The position numbers were made by a program, and so were the translations under genes. A stretch of 26,860 nucleotides of DNA from Clostridia bacterium. Its GTDB lineage: Bacteria > Bacillota_A > Clostridia > Christensenellales > Aristaeellaceae. This document shows, in pieces, positions 8,457 through 16,522 of the stretch (its first letter is position 1; every line of letters begins with the position of its first letter). The stretch covers positions 1 to 26,860 of the forward strand of contig JAFXMP010000244.1 in assembly GCA_017530275.1 (NCBI GenBank), written 5' to 3'. The notes under the pieces were generated by a model. It searched no databases. It was not told the origin of the DNA and saw nothing but the letters and a program-made list of their open reading frames with translations.

Positions 8457-9866
8457 TTACGCTTCTTCGATCTGCCCTTTCAGGGTAGTTTTGCTGGCGG
8501 CGGTGATCTTCACCGGCACGCTTTTGCCCACCAAATCAGGGCTGCCTTCAAAATTGACGCTGATGTTCCGGGAGGTTTTGCCGGTGATCTGGTTTTCGTT
8601 CCGCTTGGAGGTGCCGGTGACCAATACGGATTCCGTTCTGCCGATCATCTCCGCGAAGCGCCTCTGGGTCATTTCCTCCTGGAGGGCGATGAGGCGCTCG
8701 ATGCGCTCCGTAGCCAGGGCGGGGTCGATGCGGCCCGGCATATCGGCGGCCCGGGTGCCCGTGCGGGGGGAATAGATGAAGGTGAAGGCGCTGTCGTACT
8801 GAACGGTGCGAACCAAATCCATGGTGTCCTCAAAGTCCGCGTCTGTTTCGCCGGGGAAAGCCACGATGATGTCCGTGGTCAGGCCTACGTCCGGGGCGGC
8901 TTTGCGGATCTTTTCCACCTTTTCCAGATAGCTTTCTCTGGTATAGCGCCGGTTCATGGCCTGCAAGATCCGGTTGCTGCCGCTTTGCACGGGCAAATGG
9001 AGATGGCGGCACAGTGCGGGGTTCTCCGCCATTTCCCGGATCAGTTCGTCGGATAAATCCTTGGGGTGGCTGGTCATGAAGCGGATGCGGGGGATGCCGG
9101 TTTCCGAAACCTTATGCAGCAGTTGAGGGAAGGTGAGGCCGCCGGGGGCGTCGTTGCCGTAGGAATTCACGTTCTGCCCCAGCAGCATGATTTCCTGTAC
9201 GCCCCGCTTTTGCAGGCTTTCCACCTCCCGCAGGATGTCGTCCGGGGTGCGGCTGCGCTCCCGGCCCCGCACGTAGGGCACGATGCAGTAGGAGCAGAAA
9301 TTGTTGCAGCCGTACATAATGGTCACGTAAGCCTGGAAAGGGGATTCCCTTCGGATGGGCAGGCCCTCGATCAAGGTGCTTTGCTCCTCCGGCACGGCCA
9401 CCGTGCGGCAGCGGGTGGCGGCGGCGCGGTAGAGCAGTTCCGGCAGCTGATAAATGTTCCCAGTACCGAACGCCACGTCCACGAAGGGGTACTGCCGCAA
9501 AATCTTTTCCGCCATGCCCGGCTCCTGCACCATACAGCCGCAGACTCCGATGAGCATTTCCGGGCGTTCTTTCTTGATTTCTTTCAGCCACGTCACGTTG
9601 CCCAGGGCCTTGCGTTCGGCGTTGTCCCGGATGCAGCAGGTGTTGTGCAGCACGAAGTCCGCTTCCTCCCGGCTGGGGGCGCAGGTCAACCCCATGTCTT
9701 CCAGCATGCCCGCCAGCTTTTCCGAATCGTGTGCGTTCATCTGGCAGCCGTAGGTGACGATGTGGTAGGTTCGGGGCCGGTCGGCAAGCGCCTGAAATTC
9801 TTTGGCAAAATGCCGCTGGGCCTCCATTTCCTCCGGCGTGATCCTGACGGTTTCTTCTCGTAACAT
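8457..9866 (-). CDS. miaB: tRNA-2-methylthio-N6-dimethylallyladenosine synthase MiaB
   Basis: MiaB is a radical SAM methylthiotransferase that converts i6A37 of tRNA to ms2i6A37, following MiaA. The 469-residue protein has the UPF0004 domain with auxiliary-cluster cysteines C41 (TYGCQMN), C77 (NTCC) and C111 (GCM). The radical SAM motif C187-x3-C191-x2-C194 is in YGCNNFCSYCIVPYVRGRE. The C-terminus is a TRAM-type domain (SVLVTGTSKRNENQITG onward). GGAGG 7 bp upstream fixes the ATG. A 136-bp gap containing a GAGAGTT-type inverted repeat separates it from the upstream RNase gene. Its companion miaA is 8 kb away on the same strand. Confidence 0.97.
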   Translation of the reverse strand: MLREETVRITPEEMEAQRHFAKEFQALADRPRTYHIVTYGCQMNAHDSEKLAGMLEDMGLTCAPSREEADFVLHNTCCIRDNAERKALGNVTWLKEIKKERPEMLIGVCGCMVQEPGMAEKILRQYPFVDVAFGTGNIYQLPELLYRAAATRCRTVAVPEEQSTLIEGLPIRRESPFQAYVTIMYGCNNFCSYCIVPYVRGRERSRTPDDILREVESLQKRGVQEIMLLGQNVNSYGNDAPGGLTFPQLLHKVSETGIPRIRFMTSHPKDLSDELIREMAENPALCRHLHLPVQSGSNRILQAMNRRYTRESYLEKVEKIRKAAPDVGLTTDIIVAFPGETDADFEDTMDLVRTVQYDSAFTFIYSPRTGTRAADMPGRIDPALATERIERLIALQEEMTQRRFAEMIGRTESVLVTGTSKRNENQITGKTSRNISVNFEGSPDLVGKSVPVKITAASKTTLKGQIEEA

Positions 9867-9890
9867 GATCGATCCTCCGACATTAATGTC

Positions 9891-9999
9891 AGAGTGGAGA
9901 GTTGAGAGTGGAGAGTTGAGATTATATAGTTTTTCTAAATGCGGGTTCTCACATTTTTCAAATCATGATCTCAACTCTCAACTCTCAACTCTGCACTCT
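9891..9999. repeat. GAGAGTT-type inverted-repeat element, copy 1
   Basis: Two 32-bp arms (9891-9922 and 9968-9999) are inverted copies with only two mismatches. Each arm is itself a run of degenerate 7-bp units (GAGAGTT / GAGAGTG). The 45-bp AT-rich core starts with TATATAGT. The right arm ends 3 bp from the stop codon of the RNase E/G gene. No U-run follows the stem on either strand, so it is not a normal intrinsic terminator. Related copies are at 11782-11895, 23828-23934 and 25403-25500. Confidence 0.85.
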
Positions 10000-10002
10000 C
10001 TT

Positions 10003-11079
10003 TCAATTCTTTTTCCTTGTCATTTCCATCAGCCCCAAACTGGTGAACCCGTGCGCCACGGCTTTCACGGGATCGTCCCGCAGGGCTTCTTCCAGGGCCT
10101 TCTGCACGGCGGCGCGGCTTTCCTCGCTCTGCATGTCCACAAAGTCGATGATGACGATGCCGCCGATGTTGCGAAGCCGCAGGATGCGGGCGGTTTCCTG
10201 GGCCGCTTCCGTGTTCAGCTTTAGAAAGGTGTTCTCCGCGCCGCTTTTGCCGCCGGTGAACTTGCCGCTGTTCACGTCGATCACCGTCAGGGCTTCGGTT
10301 TTGTCGATGATCAGATAGCCCCCGCAGTCCAGCCACACCTTGCGCTGCATGGATTTTTCCAGCTTGGCCCGCACGCTGTACAGATCGAAGGGGTTTTCGC
10401 AGGTGCGCACGGGGAAGGGCAGGGCTGGCAGGGCCTCCGGGGCGTTGGTCAGGATTTCGGAGATTTCCCCGTGTTCGTCCCGGAGCAGCCGGGCAAGGGC
10501 GTCCTCCCGCCCCTTCAAAAGGCAGGGGGGCTGGGCCGTTTTCTGCTTTTCCCGGATTTCGTTCCAGGCGGCGGATAAAGCGTTTGCGTCGGCGGCTATG
10601 TCCGCTTCGGCCGCGTCGGCGCTTTCCGTGCGCATGACCAGGCCCATGCCCGCCGGGGCGACGCGTTCCGCCGTCTGCCGAAGCCGTTCCCGTTCCTCTT
10701 CCGCTGTGATCTTCTGGGAAACGGAGAAGCGGGGAGTAAACGGCGTCAGGATCGCATACCGCCCCGCTAAGGCGATATCGGCGGTGAGATAGGGCGCTTT
10801 CTCCCCGATGGGCGGCTTTTTCACTTGCACCGGCAGCTTGTCCCCGGAACAGGGGCGCTCCTTACACTCGGAAAAGGGCAAGAAACCCATCTGATCTTTG
10901 CCCAGGCGCACGAAGCAGGCTTCCATGCCCTTCACGATCCGGTCCACCACGCCGAAGTAGATTTGCTCGGCTTCGACGCCGCCTCCCGCGTCCTGGAAAA
11001 AGGCCAGCAGACGCTTTCCCTCCAGCAGGGCGATTTCCCGCTTCCCGTCCCGGACCTCCATCAAAATCTGCTTACTCAT
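10003..11079 (-). CDS. Ribonuclease E/G family endoribonuclease, short form
   Basis: A 358-residue RNase E/G homologue, an endoribonuclease acting on single-stranded RNA in rRNA and mRNA processing. The N-terminal S1-like part (VVDRIVKGMEACFVRLGKDQMGFLPFSE) is followed by the 5'-sensor and DNase-I-like catalytic domains. The magnesium-binding aspartates are seen as D268 in VIDVNSG and D312 in IIDFVDM. The protein ends directly after GLMEMTRKKN, where many family members continue into a zinc-link CxxC segment needed for tetramer assembly. The stop is 3 bp from a repeat element, so the short end may reflect insertion, though short clostridial forms exist. The start overlaps the DUF2344 stop (ATGA), giving translational coupling. 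The order radical SAM - DUF2344 - RNase is conserved in Clostridia. Confidence 0.93.
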   Translation of the reverse strand: MSKQILMEVRDGKREIALLEGKRLLAFFQDAGGGVEAEQIYFGVVDRIVKGMEACFVRLGKDQMGFLPFSECKERPCSGDKLPVQVKKPPIGEKAPYLTADIALAGRYAILTPFTPRFSVSQKITAEEERERLRQTAERVAPAGMGLVMRTESADAAEADIAADANALSAAWNEIREKQKTAQPPCLLKGREDALARLLRDEHGEISEILTNAPEALPALPFPVRTCENPFDLYSVRAKLEKSMQRKVWLDCGGYLIIDKTEALTVIDVNSGKFTGGKSGAENTFLKLNTEAAQETARILRLRNIGGIVIIDFVDMQSEESRAAVQKALEEALRDDPVKAVAHGFTSLGLMEMTRKKN

Positions 11080-11738
11080 AGGCTTTCCAGGGGAACCAGT
11101 GCCCCGTCCTTTTCACCAAAAAGCTGGGTGCGGGTGATCAGGGCCCGGGGCCTCTCTGCCCTGGCAAACTCAAACAGGGAAGATAAAAGCAGATCGGGTT
11201 TGCAGGTGGCGCTTTCGCACAGGGCCAGCACCATGGTCAGCGTGTTGCCGTTCAGACTTAGGCCGTAGATCATGGGCCGAATGTCGCAGGGCTTCATGCC
11301 CGTTTTGGTTTTGCGGACGGCGGGGATTTCCTTTTGCGCTAAATATTTTTCAACGGTTTCCCCGAAGCCCTCCGGCACGGTTTCCAAGTCCGCCTGGTAG
11401 ATGGCGGCGGCGAGCAGAGCCATGGGGGCGGGGTGCCGGTCGTCCACGGGCTGGGCGGAAATCGCCGGTAAATCCGGCGGCAGGGCGGCGGAGAGCTTCG
11501 TAAGGAACGCTTCTCCCGTCATTTCGCCCTCGATGGGCACTTCCATCACTTCCCGCTTGCCCGGCATGCCCACGGACAGGGGCGCGGCGAAGGTGAGCAG
11601 AATGTGGGGATTGAACCCCTGGGAATAGCGAAGCGGCAGGCCGCTTCTGCGCAGGGCCCGCTGCATGGCCCGCATCAGATCCAGATGCCCGATGTGGCGC
11701 AGGCGGGGAGCCTTTTCAAAAACGACGATCATCTTCAT
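11076..11738 (-). CDS. DUF2344 / TIGR03936 family protein
   Basis: A 220-residue cytoplasmic protein of the DUF2344 (TIGR03936) family, recognised by FEKAPRLRHIGHLDLMRAMQRALRRSG and YSQGFNPH near the N-terminus. Members are nearly always encoded with, or fused to, the TIGR03960 radical SAM protein, as here where that gene lies just upstream. The biochemical role is unsettled; tRNA or RNA modification has been proposed by context. I chose the ATG at 11738; an upstream in-frame TTG at 11765 is less likely, and a second ATG lies at 11732. Its stop overlaps the RNase start by ATGA, so the two are translationally coupled. A repeat element separates it from the radical SAM gene. Confidence 0.9.
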   Translation of the reverse strand: MKMIVVFEKAPRLRHIGHLDLMRAMQRALRRSGLPLRYSQGFNPHILLTFAAPLSVGMPGKREVMEVPIEGEMTGEAFLTKLSAALPPDLPAISAQPVDDRHPAPMALLAAAIYQADLETVPEGFGETVEKYLAQKEIPAVRKTKTGMKPCDIRPMIYGLSLNGNTLTMVLALCESATCKPDLLLSSLFEFARAERPRALITRTQLFGEKDGALVPLESL

Positions 11739-11781
11739 GCTGTTCAAACAACCTTTCAAAAGCAAAGGGATGATTCAGGAC

Positions 11782-11895
11782 AGAGTGGAGAGTGGAGAGT
11801 TGAGAGTGGAGAGTGGGGATGAAATAGTCTGTACAACAGGTTCTGAATCATCCAACTATATAAATCTCAACTCTCAACTCCCAACTCTCAACTCT
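11782..11895. repeat. GAGAGTT-type inverted-repeat element, copy 2
   Basis: Arms of about 31 bp (from 11782, and 11865-11895) match as an inverted repeat with four mismatches. Both are runs of 7-bp GAGAGTT/GAGAGTG units. The core contains AATAGTCTG on the left and ACTATATAAATCTC on the right, echoing the ATATAGT motif of the other copies. The right arm ends 2 bp from the radical SAM gene's stop codon. It lies between two genes that are usually adjacent and co-transcribed. Confidence 0.83.
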
Positions 11896-11897
11896 TT

Positions 11898-13799
11898 TTA
11901 GTCGGCTAAGGGCGCGCTGGTCTGCGCTTTCCCCTTGAGCGGCGGGTTCTTCACCCAGTCACACACCCCCCAGGTGTGCAGGCCGCAGCCGTTGCAGCCG
12001 TGGCGGCAGTCCGGGGTGGTGCTGACCTTTTTGGCTTTTTCGTTTTCCTTCTTTAAGTAGGCCATGCTCACGCCCGCGTCGATGAACTGCCAGGGCAGCA
12101 ATTCGTCATAGGGCCGTTCCCGGTAGGCGTAGAAAGCGATGTCCAGACCGCAATCAGCAAACGCGCCTAACCATTGGTCATACTTGAAATGCTCCATCCA
12201 GCTGTCCAGGCGGCAGCCCCGCTTCCAGGCGGCGTAGATCACGTCCCCGATGCGGCGGTCGCCCCGGGAAATGCAGGCTTCCAGGAGGGAAAGCTCGCTT
12301 TCGTGCCAGTTGAAATGCACGTTTTTGAGCTTCAAATACTGCCGCAGCTTGGCCTGCTTTTCGTGCACCGTTTCCAGGGTGTCCTGGGCGGCCCACTGGA
12401 AGGGGGTAAAGGGCTTGGGCACGAACACGCTGGCAGAGGCCGTCACCCGCACGCCGTTTTTGCTGCGCTTTTCCTTGGGCAGGGAATAGTAGGCGTCCAC
12501 CACTTTTTTCGCAAGGCGGCCGATGCCCTGCAAATCCTCGTCCGTTTCCGTGGGCAGGCCCATCATGAAGTAGAGCTTGACGCTGCTCCAGCCGCACTCA
12601 AAAGCGTCGGTGACGGAACGGATCAGGTCTTCTTCGGTAACGCCCTTGTTGATCACGTCCCGAAGCCGCTGGGTGCCCGCCTCCGGGGCCAGGGTCAGGC
12701 CGGATTTCTTCACCTGCTGGGTTTCTTCCAGAGATTGTTTTACGATGTTGTCGATGCGCATGCTGGGAAGGGAAACGCTCACCCGCTTTTCCTTGTACCG
12801 ATCCATGAGGGCCTGGATCAGCTGGGGCAGGCAGGTGAAATCCCCGGAGGAAAGGGAGGAAAGGCTCATTTCCTCGTAGCCGGTGGACTGCTGGAGCTTA
12901 TCGGCCAATTCCAGCAGGCGTTCCATGCTGCGCTCCCGCACCGGGCGGTACAGCATGCCCGCCTGGCAGAAGCGGCAGCCCCGGGTGCAGCCCCGCATGA
13001 TTTCCAGCACCATGCGGTCGTGCACGATTTCCGTATAGGGCACGGGGATGCTTTCAGGGTACACGGCGGCGGACAGATCCTTCACCACCCGTTTTTTCAC
13101 CGTTTTGGGCGCGGCGGGGTCGTTGGGCGCAAAGGATTTGAGCGTGCCGTCCTCGTTGTACTCCACGTCGTACAGGGAGGGAACATACACGCCCTCCAGC
13201 TTCGCTAAATTGCGTAAAATATCTTTCCGGGAAAGGCCCGCTTCCCGTCCGTCCCGGATCACGTCGATCAGCTCGTGCATCACGTCCTCGCCGTCGCCGA
13301 TCATGAAGGCGTCGATGAAATAAGCAAGGTTTTCCGGGTTGAAGGCGCAGGGCCCCCCCGCCACCACGATGGGGTCGGTTTCCCCCCGGTCCTTTCCGTA
13401 AATGGGGATGCGGCCTAAATCCAGCATTTCCAAAATGTTGGTATAGCTCATTTCGTATTGCAGGGTGAAGCCTACGATATCGAAATGATTCAGGGCTCTG
13501 CGGCTTTCCAGGGAAAAGAGGGGGATATGTTCCTCCCGCATTTTGTCGGCCATGTCGGCGTCCGGCATGAAAAGCCGCTCGCACAGGGCGTCGGGCCGCT
13601 GATTGATGAGATAATAGAGAATTTTCATGCCCAGGTGGCTCATGCCGATCTCATAGGTATCGGCAAAGCAGAAACCGAAGGTACAGCGGACGGCGTTCCA
13701 GTCCTTTACAACGCTGTTCATTTCCCCGCCGATGTAGCGGGCGGGCTTCTGCACGGTCTCCAGCAGCCTTTCCAGCCGGGCGTTTTCCAGTTCGTTCAA
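11898..13799 (-). CDS. TIGR03960-family radical SAM protein (B12-binding-type)
   Basis: A 633-residue radical SAM enzyme of the TIGR03960 family, partner of DUF2344. The N-terminus has the family's QKPARYIGGEMNSVVKD stretch. A B12-binding-like Rossmann region (to about 170, with VVAGGPCAFNPEN) precedes the radical SAM domain, whose cluster ligands are C271-x3-C275-x2-C278 (MRGCTRGCRFCQAGM). The tail is Cys-rich (CRHGCNGCGLHTWGVC). I place the start at TTG 13799: GGAGG lies 8 bp upstream, and a TGGACA-17-TACAAT promoter predicts a transcript beginning near 13834. The open frame extends to 14102, but that part lies upstream of the promoter and opposite the GH3 gene. The substrate is unknown. 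Confidence 0.92.
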   Translation of the reverse strand: MNELENARLERLLETVQKPARYIGGEMNSVVKDWNAVRCTFGFCFADTYEIGMSHLGMKILYYLINQRPDALCERLFMPDADMADKMREEHIPLFSLESRRALNHFDIVGFTLQYEMSYTNILEMLDLGRIPIYGKDRGETDPIVVAGGPCAFNPENLAYFIDAFMIGDGEDVMHELIDVIRDGREAGLSRKDILRNLAKLEGVYVPSLYDVEYNEDGTLKSFAPNDPAAPKTVKKRVVKDLSAAVYPESIPVPYTEIVHDRMVLEIMRGCTRGCRFCQAGMLYRPVRERSMERLLELADKLQQSTGYEEMSLSSLSSGDFTCLPQLIQALMDRYKEKRVSVSLPSMRIDNIVKQSLEETQQVKKSGLTLAPEAGTQRLRDVINKGVTEEDLIRSVTDAFECGWSSVKLYFMMGLPTETDEDLQGIGRLAKKVVDAYYSLPKEKRSKNGVRVTASASVFVPKPFTPFQWAAQDTLETVHEKQAKLRQYLKLKNVHFNWHESELSLLEACISRGDRRIGDVIYAAWKRGCRLDSWMEHFKYDQWLGAFADCGLDIAFYAYRERPYDELLPWQFIDAGVSMAYLKKENEKAKKVSTTPDCRHGCNGCGLHTWGVCDWVKNPPLKGKAQTSAPLAD

Positions 13800-13840
13800 G
13801 GGGCATACCTCCAGCAAGTCAGCATAACATTCCAATTTAT

Positions 13841-13869
13841 ATTGTAGCATTTTTTGAAGCGTTTGTCCA
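13841..13869 (-). promoter_or_regulatory. Sigma-A-type promoter for the radical SAM - DUF2344 - RNase operon
   Basis: On the minus strand TGGACA (13869-13864) and TACAAT (13846-13841) are separated by 17 bp. The predicted transcript start is near 13834, giving a leader of about 35 nt with GGAGG before the TTG start at 13799. Confidence 0.75.
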
Positions 13870-13917
13870 TGCCGGGATTTTTTCCGCAAGGTCCTTCCAT
13901 GCAGCCTCCGGCGGGTG

Positions 13918-13923
13918 TATAAT
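13918..13923 (+). promoter_or_regulatory. Consensus -10 box ahead of the GH3-GNAT-PIG-L-GH3 operon
   Basis: A perfect TATAAT lies 30 bp before the first GH3 start codon. The -35 region is poor (TTCCAT at 17 bp spacing), so this promoter may be weak or need an activator. It is divergent from the promoter at 13841-13869, so both operons share about 50 bp of control DNA. Confidence 0.5.
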
Positions 13924-13952
13924 GGAGTAAATCGGACAGGGGAGGACGGAAT

Positions 13953-15455
13953 ATGAACGATAAAGCGCGGTTTCAGATCGGGCAATGCCTGGGCGTGGGA
14001 TTCGACGGCCCGGTGATCCCCGACGAATACAGGGAACTGGTGCGGAAGTACAAAATCGGCAACGTGATTTTCTTCCGGCGGAATGTGGAGAGCTTCGAGC
14101 AAATCAGGACGTTATGCGCTGACCTGACCGAACTGATCCAGAGCGAAACAGGCCTGCCGCCCTTCATTCTGGCGGGTGAGGAGGGGGGCAGCGTGTCCCG
14201 TTTGGGGCATATCGCCGGGTATACCCCCTGCCCCATGGCCATGGGGGCCACGGGGGACCCGGAAAACGCCAAGATCATCGGGCGCTGGATGGGCAAGGCC
14301 ATGCGGGCCGTGGGCATCAATATGGATTCGGGGCCTGTGCTGGACGTGTTCAGCAACCCGGACAACGCCGTGATCGGCACCCGTTCCTTCGGGCCGGACC
14401 CGGAAACGGCTTCCGCCTTCGGTACGGCTTTTCTGCGGGGCCTGCAGTCCGCCGGGGTCATGGGCTGCGGCAAGCATTTCCCCGGCCACGGGGATACTTC
14501 GGTGGATTCCCATTTGGCCATGCCCCTGGTGGATAAATCGGAAGCGGAGTTCCGTAAAACGGAACTGCCCAGCTTCGCCGCGGCGATTCAGGCTGGCATT
14601 GAAGCGGTGATGACGGCCCACGTGGTGCTGCCCGCCGTGGACCCGGAGCGCCAGCCCGCCACCGTGTCCAAAAAAATCCTCACCGGTTTACTCCGGGAGG
14701 AAATGGGCTTTCAGGGCGTGGTGATCAGCGACGGTATGGAAATGAAGGCCGTCATGGACCTGTACGGCATCGAGGAAGCCACCCTGCGGGCCGTCAACGC
14801 GGGCTGCGATATGGCGCTGATCTGCCATTCCGCCGAGCAGGCGTCCTCCACGGCGGAATACCTGTTGCGGGCCTTGGGGGATGGACGCTTAAAACCCGAA
14901 ACCTTGGAAGACCGGGTCAACCGCCTGACCGCCTGGAAGAAAAGAATACAGCCGCCCATGGGCGAATATGCTGATTTCCGGTGCGAAGAAAAGCTTAAGG
15001 ACTGCCGCCGGATCATGGAAAAGTCCATCCGTCTGCTGAACGCGCCGGAGGGAAAGCCGCTGCCCACACTGGGAGAAGGAACCCTGTTCTTAGGCGTTCC
15101 GCCCCGGGCGGCCTCCATCGCCGGAGACGCTGTGCGGCAGGACGCGGCGGAATACATGGCGAAAGCCTTTGGCGGCGTATACGGCGGCATGACGGCATCG
15201 GATGAAGCGCTGAAAAACGCCCGATGCGCGGCGTTTTTCCTGGGGCCCCATCCTGAGCTTTCCGCTGTTCAGCAAACGGCCCGCCGGGCGGCGGAATTGG
15301 GCGTGCCCGCCTTGGCGGTGTCCCTGTACACGCCCCGCAGTTTATTTGATCTGCCAGACAGCGTATGGAAAATCTGCGCCTGGCAGTACGACGCCCTGTC
15401 CCTTGGCGCGCTTGAAACGTATTTTCGGAACGGACAGGAGGAAAAGAAGGTATGA
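13953..15455 (+). CDS. GH3 glycosidase, NagZ-like (first paralogue)
   Basis: A 500-residue glycoside hydrolase family 3 protein resembling beta-N-acetylhexosaminidases of the NagZ type. It has the signature KHFPGHGDTSVDSH (174-187), which carries the His acid/base loop, and the nucleophile Asp260 in VISDGMEMKAV. No signal peptide is visible, so it should act in the cytoplasm. A smaller C-terminal domain follows from about residue 340. At the sugar-binding loop the usual DxEGG is AGEEGGSVSR, with Gly75 where Asp is expected. GGAGG 7 bp upstream supports the ATG. The stop overlaps the GNAT start (ATGA). It is colinear without gaps over the first 270 residues with the second GH3 at 17227-18756, so the pair arose by duplication. 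Confidence 0.93.
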   Translation: MNDKARFQIGQCLGVGFDGPVIPDEYRELVRKYKIGNVIFFRRNVESFEQIRTLCADLTELIQSETGLPPFILAGEEGGSVSRLGHIAGYTPCPMAMGATGDPENAKIIGRWMGKAMRAVGINMDSGPVLDVFSNPDNAVIGTRSFGPDPETASAFGTAFLRGLQSAGVMGCGKHFPGHGDTSVDSHLAMPLVDKSEAEFRKTELPSFAAAIQAGIEAVMTAHVVLPAVDPERQPATVSKKILTGLLREEMGFQGVVISDGMEMKAVMDLYGIEEATLRAVNAGCDMALICHSAEQASSTAEYLLRALGDGRLKPETLEDRVNRLTAWKKRIQPPMGEYADFRCEEKLKDCRRIMEKSIRLLNAPEGKPLPTLGEGTLFLGVPPRAASIAGDAVRQDAAEYMAKAFGGVYGGMTASDEALKNARCAAFFLGPHPELSAVQQTARRAAELGVPALAVSLYTPRSLFDLPDSVWKICAWQYDALSLGALETYFRNGQEEKKV

Positions 15456-16522
15456 ATGGCATCCTGATCCGTCCTTTCCGCAGGGAGGACGTAAGCGGTA
15501 TTCTGGGCGTTTGGAACGCCTGCGTGGATGCGGAGGAAGTGCTGTACTATCCTTTGACGGAAGCGTATTTTGAACGAAAGTTTCTGCGCGGCGACGGGTG
15601 CGAAGCGGAAAACCTGCTGATCGCGGAGACGGAAGGGCAAATCGTTGGTTTCATTCACGGGGTGGCCCCGGAGACCTTTCCCCTGGCAAAACCGGGCTGC
15701 GCCTACCTCACCTGCGTCATGACCGCCCCGATGTTCCGGGGCCGGGGCATTGGCAAGGCGCTGCTGAATGCCCTGAAAGCCCGAATGAAAGAAAAAGGCG
15801 CGCATACGCTGTATCTTTCCAGCCTGAACCCCGTGAACCTGGATTGGCGCATTCCCCACACCCCGGGCCACGACCACAACAACATGCCGGGTCTGGATAC
15901 GGGCTGCGCGGGCTATGGCTTCTTTCCCCGCCAAGGTTTTGTGGAAAAATACCGGGAAGTGAGCCTCTATATGAATTTAGCGGATTACCGCATGCCGCCG
16001 GAAGTGCCGGAGATTCAAAACCATTTGACCGGAGAGGGGATTTACACCGGACCTTACGACGCCGCCTGGAACTGCGATTTTAACGGCATGTGCGACCGGG
16101 TGGGCAGCGATTACTGGCGGGACGTGCTGCGCACCGAAACCGCCGCCTGGAAAGCGGACGCACCCAACGCCGATCCCCGTTTCTGGGCGGACGGCATACG
16201 CCCCGCAGGTCCCCGGCCCCTGCTCTCCGCCGTGCATGATGGGCAGATCGTGGGCTTTACCGGCCCGGTGGACAAGCAGCAAAGCGGACGGGGCTGGTTC
16301 ACCGGCATCTGCACGGACCCGCTGTTCGAGCGCCGAGGCATCGCCACTGTGCTGTTCAATCTGCTGATGCAGGCATTCGTAAAAGAAGGTGCTGCCTTCA
16401 CTACTCTGTTCACCGGCACGGACAATCACGCCCAGAAGATCTACCGCCGGGCCGGGCTGCGCCCCGTGCGGGAATTCGCCTTGATGGCGCTGGATTTAAC
16501 GGATAAGGGGGATGGAAAATGA
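15452..16522 (+). CDS. Two-domain GNAT acetyltransferase
   Basis: A 356-residue protein with two tandem GNAT domains. The first (about 1-175) has the acetyl-CoA loop FRGRGIGKALL at 95-105 and an unusual His-rich stretch HTPGHDHNN at 136-144. The second (about 200-350) has FERRGIATVLF at 292-302 and NHAQKIYRRAGLRP at 325-338. Tandem GNATs include MshD of mycothiol synthesis, and here too the neighbour is a PIG-L family protein. No other mycothiol genes are visible, so this is an analogy only. The start overlaps the upstream GH3 stop and the stop overlaps the PIG-L start, so translation is coupled. AGGAGG sits 10 bp before the ATG. The acceptor is probably an amino sugar or amine made within the operon. 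Confidence 0.9.
   Translation: MNGILIRPFRREDVSGILGVWNACVDAEEVLYYPLTEAYFERKFLRGDGCEAENLLIAETEGQIVGFIHGVAPETFPLAKPGCAYLTCVMTAPMFRGRGIGKALLNALKARMKEKGAHTLYLSSLNPVNLDWRIPHTPGHDHNNMPGLDTGCAGYGFFPRQGFVEKYREVSLYMNLADYRMPPEVPEIQNHLTGEGIYTGPYDAAWNCDFNGMCDRVGSDYWRDVLRTETAAWKADAPNADPRFWADGIRPAGPRPLLSAVHDGQIVGFTGPVDKQQSGRGWFTGICTDPLFERRGIATVLFNLLMQAFVKEGAAFTTLFTGTDNHAQKIYRRAGLRPVREFALMALDLTDKGDGK

Noticed and set aside
9891..9999. The GAGAGTT repeats as a CRISPR array.
   Set aside because: There are no regularly spaced direct repeats with unique spacers; the pattern is two inverted arms around one core, in scattered single copies.
13800..14102. N-terminal extension of the radical SAM frame upstream of TTG 13799.
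   Set aside because: It lies upstream of the predicted transcript start and opposite the conserved GH3 coding sequence; the family start motif comes after 13799.
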